From Deltaproteobacteria bacterium (GTDB taxonomy: Bacteria; Desulfobacterota; Desulfarculia; Desulfarculales; Desulfarculaceae): a DNA stretch of 64,000 nucleotides. The DNA is taken from positions 1 to 64,000 of the forward strand of contig JAHLLK010000015.1 in the NCBI GenBank assembly GCA_020444165.1, in the 5' to 3' direction. Position 1 is the stretch's first letter. Each line of letters opens with the position of its first letter. Of the stretch, positions 33,306 to 42,179 are shown in pieces. A model generated the notes under the pieces. The model was not told the origin of the DNA and searched no databases. It worked only from the letters and a program-made list of their open reading frames with translations. The position numbers and the translations under genes were made by a program.

Positions 33306-34592
33306 TCAAAAAACAAAACGCAGCCCCTGGTGATCCTGTTCGGCGGTGAGGGTGAGGGAGCCGCCGGCGGGGAGGGTGGGGGCGGGGGAGAGGAGTTGGA
33401 CGGCCTGGGTCCAGTGGCTATAGAGGTCGGGGGCGGTGGAGAGGGAGGTCTGGGGGTCGAGGTGCAGGGTGAACCAGAAGGCCACGGCGTCGGCCCGGCC
33501 GGCTTGGTCGGCGCGGAAGGTGAGGCGGCGGGTGGACTCGGGGGGGAGGGGTTTTTGGAAATCGTAGGTGAAGACGGGGCGTGGGGTGGAGAGGAGTTGG
33601 TGGGGCAGGCGGGCCAGCTCGGCTTGGAAGTAGCCGGGGTCGGCGAATTCATTGAAGGGTTCCAGGTTGAAGCCGGCGATTTCGGCCGGGGCGCGGGAGA
33701 GGCCGGCCAAGCGGGGGCTTTCCACCAGGGCGGCGTAGACCGTGGCGCCGTGGGGCAGGACCGGGGCCTGGGGGGCCAGGAGCCAGCGGCGGGCGTGGTT
33801 CAGGGTGGGGATGACCCCTTCACCCAGGAGGCCGGCGTCGAAGATCTCGGTGACCAGGAGGTCGGCAGGGCGGGGCAGGTCCCGGCCGATTTGGAGCGAC
33901 AGGGATGATTGGGGGATGATCTGGATGCGCTCGCTCAGGTGGTTGGCGGCCACGATCTCCCGGGCTTTGGCGGCCAGGAGGGGGGACATCTCGCAGGCGT
34001 AGACTTTTTCGGCGCCGGCGGCGATGGCCAAGAGCGAGAGGAGGCCGCTGCCGGCCCCAATATCGAGGACGAGCATGCCGGGCTGGACGGCCCGGGCCAG
34101 GGCGTTTTGGTAGGCCTGGTTGCGGGCCTGGTCGTTCAGCATGGCGAAGTGCCAGCGGGGCACCAGGAGGCGGAAGGCGGCGCCCAGGTCGCGGCGGGCC
34201 AGGGAGAAGCCGGGGTCCAGCTCCAGGGCGCGGCGGAAGCTGGCCACGGCTTCGGCGGGCCGGCCCAGGGCCCGGAGCGCGGCGCCCAGGCCGTGGTGGG
34301 CCGGGGCCAGGTCCGGAGCCTGGTCCAGGGCCTGGCGATAGAGGTCGGCCGCGCCGGCGGGATCACCCAGGCGGCCCAGGGTGGTGGCCAGGTTGTAGAG
34401 GAGCTTCACCGAGCCGGGGGCCAGGGCCAGGGCCCGACGGTAGCAGGAGGCGGCCAGGTCGGGGGCGCCCTGCCCGTTCAGGCGGTTGCCTTCCTGGAAC
34501 AGCTCCTCTGCCGTGGGGGAGCCCGGGTTCGCCGCCGGAGCGGGAGCGCCGGAGGGCGGGGGAGAACCGGGAGTGGGGGGCTGGGTGACCAT
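33306..34592 (-). CDS. TPR - protein arginine methyltransferase-like fusion (PRMT7/9 type)
   Basis: A 428-residue protein. Residues 1-26 are Pro-rich; about 27-140 hold three TPR units (AEELFQEGNRLNGQGAPDLA, then two more). The methyltransferase starts WHFAMLNDQARNQAYQNAL (147-165), like the PRMT Y-F-x-M-L-x-D-x-R-x3-Y motif. Motif I is VLDIGAGSGLLSLLA (175-189), post-I ACEMS (199-203). The double-E loop is TEIFDAGLLGEG (E249, E258), closest in memory to the TELFDTELIGEG form of PRMT7. A SHW (392-394) matches the THW loop. Arginine methylation is therefore plausible; bacterial members are rare and uncharacterised. It shares a strand with an HD-GYP gene 20 bases upstream. Confidence 0.8.
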   Translation of the reverse strand: MVTQPPTPGSPPPSGAPAPAANPGSPTAEELFQEGNRLNGQGAPDLAASCYRRALALAPGSVKLLYNLATTLGRLGDPAGAADLYRQALDQAPDLAPAHHGLGAALRALGRPAEAVASFRRALELDPGFSLARRDLGAAFRLLVPRWHFAMLNDQARNQAYQNALARAVQPGMLVLDIGAGSGLLSLLAIAAGAEKVYACEMSPLLAAKAREIVAANHLSERIQIIPQSSLSLQIGRDLPRPADLLVTEIFDAGLLGEGVIPTLNHARRWLLAPQAPVLPHGATVYAALVESPRLAGLSRAPAEIAGFNLEPFNEFADPGYFQAELARLPHQLLSTPRPVFTYDFQKPLPPESTRRLTFRADQAGRADAVAFWFTLHLDPQTSLSTAPDLYSHWTQAVQLLSPAPTLPAGGSLTLTAEQDHQGLRFVF

Positions 34593-34612
34593 GCCGGGCC
34601 TTAGCCGGGGGC

Positions 34613-35614
34613 TCAGGGTTTCACCAGGCTGTAGGCGAAGCGTTCGAACTGCTTGCGTTCGAACTTCCCAGCCAGGACCTCTGACTTCAAAAGCTCCAGG
34701 GTGGCCAGGGGGGTCAGGGATTTGCGGTAGACCCGCTCCTCGCAGGTGAGGACCTCGTAGGAGTCGACCAGGCCCAACAGGCTGCCCAGGGGGTGCAGGT
34801 GGGTGACGCCTTTGGGGTAGCCGGAGCCGTCCATGCGCTCATGGTGCTGCAAAATGCCCAGGAGGGAGTCCTCGGCAATGGTGGCGCCCACCAGCATCTT
34901 GACCCCCAACAGGGGGTGCTGGCGCACCCTGCTGAACTCGTCCTCGTTCAGCCGCCGGTCGGTGCACATCAACTCCGGGGGCAGCTTGGTCCAGCCCAGA
35001 TCGTGCAGGAGCGCTCCGAAGCAATAGCGGCAGGTCTCCTCCTGGCCCAGGCCGGCCCGGAAACAGAAGGCCATGACCAGGGCCATGACGTTTACCGAGT
35101 GGGCGGCCACGGTGAGGCCACGGGTGGCCAGGGCGGCAAAGGCGGCCAGGAGCTTGGGGTGGCTGGCGTACTCCTCCACCACGGTTTCCACGATGGGCTG
35201 AAAGCCCATGATGAGCTTCAGGCGGGGCTCCCGAAAGGCCTCGTCCAGGAGCACGGTGAGGGCTTCCTTGATCTCGGCCTGGTCCCCCTTGCGGATGGTC
35301 TCTTGCAAGTAACCGTCCAGCATGGCCTTCTGGATTTCCCTCAGGGCCATGGGGCGGTCGCTGTCCTGGATAAAGGCTTCGGGGACGTTGTCTTCCTTGG
35401 TCAGGCTCATCTCGGCCAGGGTGACCCCGGCCTCCTTGAACAACTTGAAGCCGCCGTCCGCTTCGGGGACATACAGGGGGGTCATCTTGTAGAACCAGAG
35501 CTCGGTGCGGCGGGCGGGTCGCAGGGCGGTCCCACCGCCGGCCGGCCCCTGCCCGGCGTTAGCGGGAGAGGCGGAGACCTGGGCCTCGGATTTTGCCCTC
35601 AAGATGGCAGTCAC
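34613..35614 (-). CDS. HD-GYP domain protein with altered HD motif
   Basis: A 333-residue paralog of the protein at 26877-27782. GTG 35614 has AAGGGAG seven bases upstream. The N-terminal 170 residues are helical and unnamed. The HD-GYP domain has AAHSVNVMALVMAF, GALLHDLGWTKLPPEL and LQHHERMDGSGYPKG. The HD pair and GYP are intact, but the lysine that normally follows HDxG is Trp, which may impair phosphodiesterase activity. It precedes the TPR-PRMT gene by 20 bases, so they are probably co-transcribed. Could act as a c-di-GMP receptor or phosphodiesterase. Confidence 0.85.
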   Translation of the reverse strand: MTAILRAKSEAQVSASPANAGQGPAGGGTALRPARRTELWFYKMTPLYVPEADGGFKLFKEAGVTLAEMSLTKEDNVPEAFIQDSDRPMALREIQKAMLDGYLQETIRKGDQAEIKEALTVLLDEAFREPRLKLIMGFQPIVETVVEEYASHPKLLAAFAALATRGLTVAAHSVNVMALVMAFCFRAGLGQEETCRYCFGALLHDLGWTKLPPELMCTDRRLNEDEFSRVRQHPLLGVKMLVGATIAEDSLLGILQHHERMDGSGYPKGVTHLHPLGSLLGLVDSYEVLTCEERVYRKSLTPLATLELLKSEVLAGKFERKQFERFAYSLVKP

Positions 35615-35683
35615 GAAGATTCTCCCTTGCAAGCGGGCAGGCTGTAGACCAACAGCCTGGGACGGACCCTGGCTGGCCCGCAC

Positions 35684-35749
35684 CTTTGCAGAGACTTGGC
35701 AAATCTCTGCAAAGTTAAGATGTTGGCAAAACTACGATTTTGCCAACAT
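35684..35749 (+). repeat. Family D multi-hairpin element, copy 4 (short)
   Basis: Two hairpins: CTTTGCAGAGA / TCTCTGCAAAG (35684-35694 / 35704-35714), then H3 ATGTTGGCAAAA / TTTTGCCAACAT (35720-35731 / 35738-35749) with loop CTACGA, one-letter variants of the family loop. The remaining gap to 36018 is GC-rich and holds no supported gene. Confidence 0.75.
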
Positions 35750-36018
35750 GGGGCAGTCAAGGGCCAGAAGGGCCCTTACTGCGATCCGGCCAGAAACCAA
35801 CTCCCCTGGAGGGTCGGTCTCCAGTGCCGGCAGCCATCTGGGGCAGGATGGCGCCGGGCGCGCGCGGGGGGCTGGGCGATGGGCCGGGAGGCGGGGAAAA
35901 GGCTCCCCTGGGGCGCCGGCCGTGACCTGGCCCCGGGCGCGGGAGGACGGCGGAGGGAAGGAATAACGGACAAGGCGGCGCGAAAGCGGCGGAGACGGAG
36001 ACGTTTCCGCCCCGGCCG

Positions 36019-36294
36019 TCAGGGCTGACCCTCTGTTTCGGCCAGTTCGGCCACGCGCACCGGACCGTTGATGATCCCCCCCTGCTCTATGCGTATCGAG
36101 CGGCAGACAAGCTGCCCATTAACCCAACCGGTGGATTTTACTAACACCTTGTCGCCCACCACCTGCCCTTCCACCCCGCCTTCCAAGACCAACTCCCCCT
36201 GGCAGACCAAGTCCCCTTTGATAAAGGAGCCACTGGCCAAGACGGTGGGGGAGTTTGCGTGGGAGCCGCGGGCAGGGGGTTTTTTGCCAAACAT
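36019..36294 (-). CDS. Small bactofilin
   Basis: A 91-residue polymer-forming cytoskeletal protein. ATG 36294 gives MFGKKPPARGSHANSPTVLA. The bactofilin core follows: ASGSFIKGDLVCQGELVLEGGVEGQVVGDKVLVKSTGWVNG has the Gly-spaced beta-helix repeats (G-x5-G patterns), ending IIEGGIINGPV-like IRIEQGGIINGPVRVAEL. Bactofilins self-assemble into filaments that place cell-wall or motility proteins. It is shorter than usual (100-180 residues) but covers the repeat core. Monocistronic on the minus strand. Confidence 0.85.
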   Translation of the reverse strand: MFGKKPPARGSHANSPTVLASGSFIKGDLVCQGELVLEGGVEGQVVGDKVLVKSTGWVNGQLVCRSIRIEQGGIINGPVRVAELAETEGQP

Positions 36295-36510
36295 GTTGTC
36301 AGATGCTCCCGTGGTGGACGAGACACGGCCCAGAAAGTCTACCACAGAACCCCAAGGCCCGGAGGACCGGCCGGCGGATTTTTGCCCCCGGGGCCGGCCC
36401 CAGGGCCGCCCGGAGGCCAAAAGGCCCAGGGTGACCGGGCATTAGCGGCCAAGAGCCCGGGGAAAAATCCCAATCCGGGCCGGGAAAAGGGGCGCGGGGC
36501 CGGTGGTGGC

Positions 36511-37107
36511 TCAGCCCAGGTACTCCCGCACCACCTGTCGGGCCTCGGCCAGCCATCCCCGGCGCTGGGCCGAGGTGCTGGTGCAGATCATGCCAAAGGT
36601 GCGGCGGCCAAAGCGCACCTGGCCGCACAGGCCGAAGATGCAGTTTTTCCAGATGGTTTCCAGAGGGTCGCCAAAGATCGCCAACTCGCGGTCGGCCGGG
36701 GTGTTGGAGGTGTTGAACACCAGGGCCGTGTGGGCGGCCAACAACCCCCGGGGGACCCCCTCGCCCATATCGCCTTCCAGGAACTCGTAGGCCGCGCCGG
36801 CCCGGAGCACCCGGTCCACCCAGCCCTTCAGGATGGCCGGGGGCATGCCCCACCAATTGGGGTGGACCATCACCAGGGCCGGCGCCGCGGTCACCTCGGC
36901 CGTGTGGGCGGCCAGCCAGGGCGGCAGCGGCCCGTCCTGGGGAATCTCGGCGGCAGGCAAGAGGGGGTCGAAGCCCTCCTGGTAAAGGTCGTGCAGCACA
37001 GCCGGCCGGCCCAGCTCGGCCAGGGTCTCCATGACCGCCCCGGCGATGGCGTGGTTGAAGGAGCCCGGCCGGGGATGGGCCAGGATGACTTGCACCGTGG
37101 GGGTCAT
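36511..37107 (-). CDS. NAD(P)H:quinone oxidoreductase (flavodoxin-like)
   Basis: A 198-residue Flavodoxin_2/MdaB-Kef-type protein. It begins MTPTVQVILAHPRPGSFNHAIAG, the FMN/FAD phosphate loop (HPxxxSFN). HPNWWGMPPAILKGWVDRVL near residues 82-101 is the second signature, then NTSNTPADRE and IWKNCIFGLCG. It should carry out two-electron reduction of quinones in the cytoplasm. It lies 27 bases downstream of cysS on the same strand, so the two may share a transcript; no functional link is evident. Confidence 0.9.
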   Translation of the reverse strand: MTPTVQVILAHPRPGSFNHAIAGAVMETLAELGRPAVLHDLYQEGFDPLLPAAEIPQDGPLPPWLAAHTAEVTAAPALVMVHPNWWGMPPAILKGWVDRVLRAGAAYEFLEGDMGEGVPRGLLAAHTALVFNTSNTPADRELAIFGDPLETIWKNCIFGLCGQVRFGRRTFGMICTSTSAQRRGWLAEARQVVREYLG

Positions 37108-37134
37108 GCCTTTAGTTCCTCAGAGAGCCTGATA

Positions 37135-38592
37135 TCAGTTGTTGAGCCGCCAGCGGGTGCCGCCGGCGCCGTCTTCCAGCACCACGCCCAGCTCCGTGAG
37201 CTGGTCCCGGAGGGCGTCGGCCCGGGCCCAGTCCTTGGTCTTGCGGGCTTCGGCCCGCTGGGCGATGAGTTCCTCGATGAGCGCCGGGTCGGGACCCTGG
37301 CCGGCGCCCGCGGCGGAGCTTTGCAGGAATTCCTGGGGGTCCTGACCCAACAGCCCCAGCCGGCCGCCCAGGTGCTTCAGGCGCGAGGCGGCCAAGAGGA
37401 TCAGGGCGTCCCGCTCCGGCCGCGGCGCTTCCAGGGTCAGGCGGTTGATGTTCCGCGCCAGGCTGAACAGGGCGGCCAGGGCCCGGGGAGTGTTGAAGTC
37501 GTCATCCATGCCCGCCTCGAACTCCTCGCCGGCCTGGTCGATCTCGGCCAGGATCTCCTGGTCGGCGGCCTTGGTGATGGAGGCGGAGGCCCCCTCGGGA
37601 ATCTCCTGAAAGGCGGTGAGGAGGGCGTTGTACAGCCGCTCCAGGGCCTGGGCCGCCTCGACCAGGCCCTGGTCGGAGAAGTCCAGGGGCGAACGGTAGT
37701 GCTTGCCCAGGAGGAAGAAGCGCAGCACCTCGGGCTTCACTTCCTTCAGCACATCCTTGATGGTGAAGAAGTTGCCCAGGCTCTTGGACATCTTCTCCTG
37801 GTTGATGCGCACGAAGCCGTTGTGCATCCAGTAGCGGGCAAAGGGCCGGCCGTTGGCCGCCTCGCTCTGGGCCATCTCGTTTTCGTGGTGGGGGAAGACC
37901 AGGTCCTCGCCGCCGCCGTGCAGGTCAAAGGTCTGGCCCAGGTACTTTTCGCTCATGGCCGAGCACTCGATGTGCCAGCCGGGACGTCCGGCGCCAAAGG
38001 GGCTTTCCCAGGAGGGCTCGCCGGGCTTGGCCGCCTTCCACAGCACAAAGTCCATGGGGTTACGCTTGCGGCTGTCCACTTCGATGCGGGCGCCGGCTTG
38101 CAGGTCTTCCAGGTTGCGGCCCGAGAGCCGGCCATAGGCCGGGAAGGTCTCCACCGCGAACAACACGTCGCCGCCTTCCACCTGATAGGCGTGGCCCTGG
38201 TCCAGCAGCCGCTGGATGATGGCGGTCATCTCCGGGATGTGCTCGGTGGCCCGGGGCTCGGCCGTGGGCGCCAGGCAGCCCAGGCTGGCCATGTCCTCCC
38301 GGAAGGAGCGGATGTTGCGCTCGGCCAACTGGTCCCAGGGCTCGCCGGACTCGGCGGCCCGGCGGATGATCTTGTCATCGATATCGGTGTAGTTCCGGAT
38401 ATAGGTGACCGCCCAGCCCTTGGACGAGAAGTGCCGGCAAACGCAGTCAAAAGCCACATAGCAGCGGGCATGGCCCACGTGGGGGTCGTCGTACACCGTG
38501 ACCCCGCAGACATACATCCGCACCCGGCCCGCCTCCAGGGGTTCGAAGGTTTCCTTTCGGCGGGACTGGGTATTGTACAGCACTAAGGGCAT
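37135..38592 (-). CDS. cysS: Cysteinyl-tRNA synthetase
   Basis: A 485-residue class I synthetase. YVCGVTVYDDPHVGHARCYVAFD contains the zinc Cys and the HIGH-type motif (HVGH); GWHIECSAMS supplies further zinc ligands, HGGGEDLVFPHHENEMAQ follows, and KMSKSLGNFFT is the KMSKS loop. The C-terminal DALR-type helical domain is complete. It charges tRNA-Cys. ispDF lies 332 bases away on the same strand, upstream with respect to transcription; this ispDF-cysS order is common, but a hairpin repeat lies between. Confidence 0.96.
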   Translation of the reverse strand: MPLVLYNTQSRRKETFEPLEAGRVRMYVCGVTVYDDPHVGHARCYVAFDCVCRHFSSKGWAVTYIRNYTDIDDKIIRRAAESGEPWDQLAERNIRSFREDMASLGCLAPTAEPRATEHIPEMTAIIQRLLDQGHAYQVEGGDVLFAVETFPAYGRLSGRNLEDLQAGARIEVDSRKRNPMDFVLWKAAKPGEPSWESPFGAGRPGWHIECSAMSEKYLGQTFDLHGGGEDLVFPHHENEMAQSEAANGRPFARYWMHNGFVRINQEKMSKSLGNFFTIKDVLKEVKPEVLRFFLLGKHYRSPLDFSDQGLVEAAQALERLYNALLTAFQEIPEGASASITKAADQEILAEIDQAGEEFEAGMDDDFNTPRALAALFSLARNINRLTLEAPRPERDALILLAASRLKHLGGRLGLLGQDPQEFLQSSAAGAGQGPDPALIEELIAQRAEARKTKDWARADALRDQLTELGVVLEDGAGGTRWRLNN

Positions 38593-38699
38593 GAGCTACT
38601 CCGGGGGATACGTAACGCCGGCACCAGCGACGACGGGGCCGCTGGTCAGAGGCTAACGCCAAAAACCCGGCGGGTAAACACTTATTGCGGCCCCTGGGG

Positions 38700-38790
38700 G
38701 GCTTTCGGAGAATTGGGAATGTGGGGGGAAGGACCCTTTTTTGAAAAAAAGGGTCCTTCCCCCCACACTCCCCTTCCCCCAAAAGACTTC
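38700..38790 (+). repeat. Family A hairpin repeat, copy 5
   Basis: Begins CTTTCGGAGAATTGGGAATG. Arms 38720-38742 and 38745-38767 pair perfectly over 23 bp. The tail ACTCCCCTTCCCCC then AAAAGACTTCATAG follows. Unlike the others it points against the surrounding genes (ispDF and cysS are on the minus strand). Confidence 0.85.
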
Positions 38791-38860
38791 ATAGTTTTAG
38801 CTAGGAAGCTGGCGGGGAAATCGCTCCGATAGTCTCCTGGGCGCCTGGGCAGGCCGTGGA

Positions 38861-38903
38861 TCCATGCCAAACAAGCTTCCAGCTTGTTTGGGGACCCTCG
38901 GGA
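38861..38903 (+). repeat. Family D element, isolated H1 hairpin
   Basis: CCAAACAAGCT / AGCTTGTTTGG (38867-38877 / 38881-38891) with a TCC loop, then GGACCCTCGGGA. The same flank (GGGGACCCCGGGGA) follows the H1 hairpin of the copy at 43652, tying it to family D. It lies between cysS and ispDF. Confidence 0.65.
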
Positions 38904-38923
38904 GGGCATTCTCCGACGCACTC

Positions 38924-40111
38924 CTAAGCCTCCGGGGTCAGGGGGAGAATCACGGCCAGGGCCGAGGCGGCCATGCCCTCCTCCCGGCCCACGAAGCCCA
39001 GATGCTCGGTAGTGGTGGCGGCCAGGTTGATTTGGCCCTCGGCCAGGCCCAGGGCCCGGGCCAGATTGGCCCGCATGGCCGGCACGTGGGGGGCCACCTT
39101 GGGGCGCTGGGCCATGAGGGTAACGCTCACCTGGGCCGGCCGCCACCCCTCCACAGCTAAAAGGCCGACCACCCGGGTCAAAAGCTCCAGGCTGTCGGCC
39201 CCGGCCCACTGGGGGTCGCTGTCCGGGAAATGGCCCCCGATGTCGCCCAGCCCGGCGGCGGCCAACAGGGCGTCCATGACCGCGTGGGCGAGCACGTCGG
39301 CATCGGAGTGGCCCAACAGCCCCCGGGCATGGGCGATCTCCACCCCGGCCAGCACCAGGCGGCGGCCGGGCGCCAGGCGGTGGGCGTCGAAGCCCTGGCC
39401 CACCCGGGGCACGGCGGCCGGGGCCGGGGGCAACAGGGCCCGGGCCAGGTCCAGGTCGTCCGGGGTGGTCAGCTTCAGGTTGCGGGGACTGCCCATAACC
39501 AGCTCCACGGGATGGCCGGCCCAGGAGGCCAGGCCGGCTTCGTCGGTGGCCAGAAACCCGGCCGCCCGGGCGCGGGCCTGGGCCGCGGCCAGGATTTCGG
39601 TGCGAAAGGCCTGGGGGGTCTGGGCCAGCCAGAGTCCCCGGCGGTCCAGGGTTCCGGCCACCAGCTCGCCGGGGCCGGCCTGCTTCACGGTGTCGGCCAC
39701 GGGCATGGCGGCCAGGGCCGCGCCAGTGCGGCGGGCGGCGGCCAGGACCCGGGTGAACAGCTCCGGGGCGGCCAGGGGCCGGGCGCCGTCGTGCACCACC
39801 ACGTAGGGCACCCCGGCTTCCCGCACAAGCGCGGTGCCGGCGGCCACGGAGTCCTGGCGCTCGGCGCCCCCGGCCACGGCTCCCTGCACCTTGGCCAGGC
39901 CAAAGGGCTCCACGCAGGCGGCCAGGGTGGCGTCCTCCTGGCCCGGCGGGGTCACCAGGACCACGCCGGTGAGGTCCGGGACGGCCTCCAGGGCGGCCAG
40001 GGTGCGGGTCAGGACCGGCACCCCGCCCAGGTCGAGAAACTGTTTGGGGCGGCCGGCCCCCATGCGCTGTCCACGGCCGGCGGCGGGCACCACGGCCCAG
40101 GCCTCGTGCAT
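38924..40111 (-). CDS. ispDF: Bifunctional IspD-IspF (MEP pathway)
   Basis: A 395-residue fusion. Residues 1-225 are IspD: AWAVVPAAGRGQRMGAGRPKQFLDLGG is the CTP-binding loop, then VVHDGARPLAAP and FRTEIL..TDEA. Residues about 236-395 are IspF: VGQGFDAHRLAPGRRLVLAGVEI and GLLGHSDADVLAHAVMDALLAAAGLGDIGGHFPD hold the zinc ligands (DxH, His). It makes CDP-methylerythritol and its cyclodiphosphate for isoprenoid synthesis. ATG 40111 has GGAGG four bases upstream. The fused form is common in Desulfobacterota and alpha-proteobacteria. Confidence 0.95.
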   Translation of the reverse strand: MHEAWAVVPAAGRGQRMGAGRPKQFLDLGGVPVLTRTLAALEAVPDLTGVVLVTPPGQEDATLAACVEPFGLAKVQGAVAGGAERQDSVAAGTALVREAGVPYVVVHDGARPLAAPELFTRVLAAARRTGAALAAMPVADTVKQAGPGELVAGTLDRRGLWLAQTPQAFRTEILAAAQARARAAGFLATDEAGLASWAGHPVELVMGSPRNLKLTTPDDLDLARALLPPAPAAVPRVGQGFDAHRLAPGRRLVLAGVEIAHARGLLGHSDADVLAHAVMDALLAAAGLGDIGGHFPDSDPQWAGADSLELLTRVVGLLAVEGWRPAQVSVTLMAQRPKVAPHVPAMRANLARALGLAEGQINLAATTTEHLGFVGREEGMAASALAVILPLTPEA

Positions 40112-40214
40112 GCTGCCTCCAAATTCCGCCGGCACGGCCGGCTCCCTGATTTTATGCTGCGGGCGGGCCGCTGGCAAGGCCGCCGGGTTTCCGGCCCGGC
40201 TCTGAGATGGATAG

Positions 40215-40545
40215 CAGGCGGCCGGCCTCCCTTCGGGAGCCTGCTAGATTGGTGCGGAGGGGGCCTGGCCCGACTTGCGACGCCAGCCGCGGCACGCGGC
40301 AGACACGCGGTGGGAGCCCCAGAATGGGGCCTCGCGTCGGGAGCGCGCGAGGTCTGGTCTGAAAACCGACCCCGCCCGACACGCATCGCCAGCCGCGGCG
40401 ACGCGGCCGACACGCATCGCCAGCCGCGGCGACGCGGCCGACACGCGGTGGGAGCCGCGGCATGGGGCCTCCCGTCGGGAGCGCGAGAGGTCTGGTCTGA
40501 AAACCGACCTTCCCCGACACGATATGGGAGCCCCAGCATGGGGCC
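40215..40545 (-). repeat. Family B GC-rich tandem repeat array 3
   Basis: Several units. One 31-base segment beginning GACACGCATCGCCAGCCGCG is repeated exactly in tandem (about 40378-40439). GGTCTGGTCTGAAAACCGAC occurs twice (about 40350 and 40489), as does CGGTGGGAGCC. Minus-strand orientation relative to arrays 2 and 4. It occupies most of the gap between ispDF and the TPR gene; 40546-40800 holds nothing recognisable. Confidence 0.85.
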
Positions 40546-40800
40546 GACGCCGCTGACGCGGCGATTGCCTAGGTGGGTGCGTTTGTGCTAAAGGAAATCA
40601 TGCCTTCCGGGATTTGGTATTGGAGAGAGGAGGATCTCCCTCCCCCGCCCCGGCGCGGGGCCATCCCCCGAGGGCAGCGGCAACCGACAGCCACACTCCC
40701 AGGCGGTCCAGGGACGGTCCGCCAGTTTCCGAGTGCGCCTGAGCGAACGACAAGCGATCCCGGCCGGGCAGCAGCGCGGCCGGAGTTAGGCCGTGGAATT

Positions 40801-40840
40801 CAGGAGGAATTTCGCGGCACCCTCAAGGCGGGGAAATTCC
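40801..40840 (+). promoter_or_regulatory. Hairpin over the ribosome-binding site of the TPR gene
   Basis: AGGAGG (40802-40807) lies 34 bases before ATG 40842, too far for direct use. GGAATTTC (40806-40813) pairs with GAAATTCC (40833-40840), which ends one base before the ATG. Folding would bring AGGAGG next to the start codon. Otherwise the only site is AAGGCGGGG nearby. Confidence 0.35.
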
Positions 40841-40841
40841 T

Positions 40842-42179
40842 ATGAGCCTCCGGCTGTGGGTGTGGACGGTGCTCACCGGGTCCAAGTTCAAGGCCATCCG
40901 TTTGGAAGGAGACATGCTCCTGAAAAAACGGCGGTTCGCCCAGGCCTTGGAATTTTACCGGGCCATGGTGCGCGCCTGGCCTGAAAAACCCGACGGTTTT
41001 TACGGTATGAGCCGTACCTATCAGGCCATGGGCCTCCGGGTGGAGGCTGCGCGGGACCTGACCATCGGCGATGCCCTCACCCGCCTGCACAAAGACCCCA
41101 GCGACCTCGTCTCCCGACTGCAACTGGTGGCCGGCCTGGTGGAGAAGGGCCTGTACGGCTGGGCTGCGGCCCATGCGGCGCACGCCTTGAAGCAGGCCCC
41201 CAAGGATCTGGAGACCCTCAAGATGGCGGCCAAGGCCTTCAGCAAGAACCGCAACTTCACCAAGGCTTCCGAGGCATTGCGGGAAGCGTTGCGGCAGGAG
41301 CCCATGGACGTGGGCATGTACGAGCTGTTGACCCACTGCCTTCGGTTGGCGGGCAAGCAGTCGGAAGCCATGCGCACCGGGGCCCTGGCCGAGGCGCTCA
41401 AGAATCTGCAGTCCAACCCCAACGACCCCGACTCGGTGGCCCAGGCGGTGCGGCAGTTCATCGCGGTGGGCTATAACCGCATGGCCTTGCAACTCTTGGA
41501 AAAATGTATCTCCCAGGGCCGGGCCGACAAGGCGGAGCTGCACGTGATGCGGGCCCAGCTCCTTCGGGAGGAGAACAACTACCGCGAGGCGATCAAGGCC
41601 CTGACCCACGCGGTGACCCTGTCCCCAGTCTACGCCGAGGCCCACCGCATGTTGTCGGAAGCCTATTTCATGGATAACAACAACACCCAGGCCGAGTACC
41701 ACCGGGCCGTGGCCACCACCCTGGAAGGCGCCCAGAGGAACCCCGATCCCCTGGAAGCCGAGTTCATCATGATCGAGGTGCTGCTGGAAATGGGGCATCT
41801 GGAATTGGCCAAGGGCCGGGCCGACGAGCTGCACCAGAACAACCCCGGGGACTGGCGGGCGCTGATGTGCCTGGGAGTCGTGAAGCGCCACGAGGGTTTG
41901 CTGGCCGAGGCGCGGGCCAATTTGCAGCGGGCCAACCAAAAGAACCCCATGAGCCCCAAGCTGCACATGGAGCTGGCCCTGGTTTACTCCGAGACCGGCG
42001 AGGTGCTGGACGCGGTGGGCGAGGCCCGGCAAGCGGTGAAGCTGGCCCCCCGGAACCCCGAGGTGCGGCGCAGCCTGGCCGAGGTGCTCCGCCGCCACGG
42101 CTACACCGATCAGGCCATCGAGGAGGACGACTTGGCCGACGCCCTGGAGAAGAACGCCAAAAAGCGCCAAACCGCCTAA
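40842..42179 (+). CDS. TPR-repeat protein
   Basis: A 445-residue helical repeat protein without signal peptide. It starts MSLRLWVWTVLTGSKFKAIRLEG. About nine TPR-like pairs can be followed, e.g. LLKKRRFAQALEFYRAMVRAWPEK (residues 26-50), ALREALRQEPMDVGMYELLTHCLR, AIKALTHAVTLSPVYAEAHRMLSEAYF, and LQRANQKNPMSPKLHMELALVYSETG. The C-terminus is charged (EKNAKKRQTA). It is likely a scaffold; a membrane contact through the hydrophobic N-terminal dozen residues is possible. Flanked on both sides by family B arrays and monocistronic. No partner is suggested by neighbours. Confidence 0.85.
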   Translation: MSLRLWVWTVLTGSKFKAIRLEGDMLLKKRRFAQALEFYRAMVRAWPEKPDGFYGMSRTYQAMGLRVEAARDLTIGDALTRLHKDPSDLVSRLQLVAGLVEKGLYGWAAAHAAHALKQAPKDLETLKMAAKAFSKNRNFTKASEALREALRQEPMDVGMYELLTHCLRLAGKQSEAMRTGALAEALKNLQSNPNDPDSVAQAVRQFIAVGYNRMALQLLEKCISQGRADKAELHVMRAQLLREENNYREAIKALTHAVTLSPVYAEAHRMLSEAYFMDNNNTQAEYHRAVATTLEGAQRNPDPLEAEFIMIEVLLEMGHLELAKGRADELHQNNPGDWRALMCLGVVKRHEGLLAEARANLQRANQKNPMSPKLHMELALVYSETGEVLDAVGEARQAVKLAPRNPEVRRSLAEVLRRHGYTDQAIEEDDLADALEKNAKKRQTA

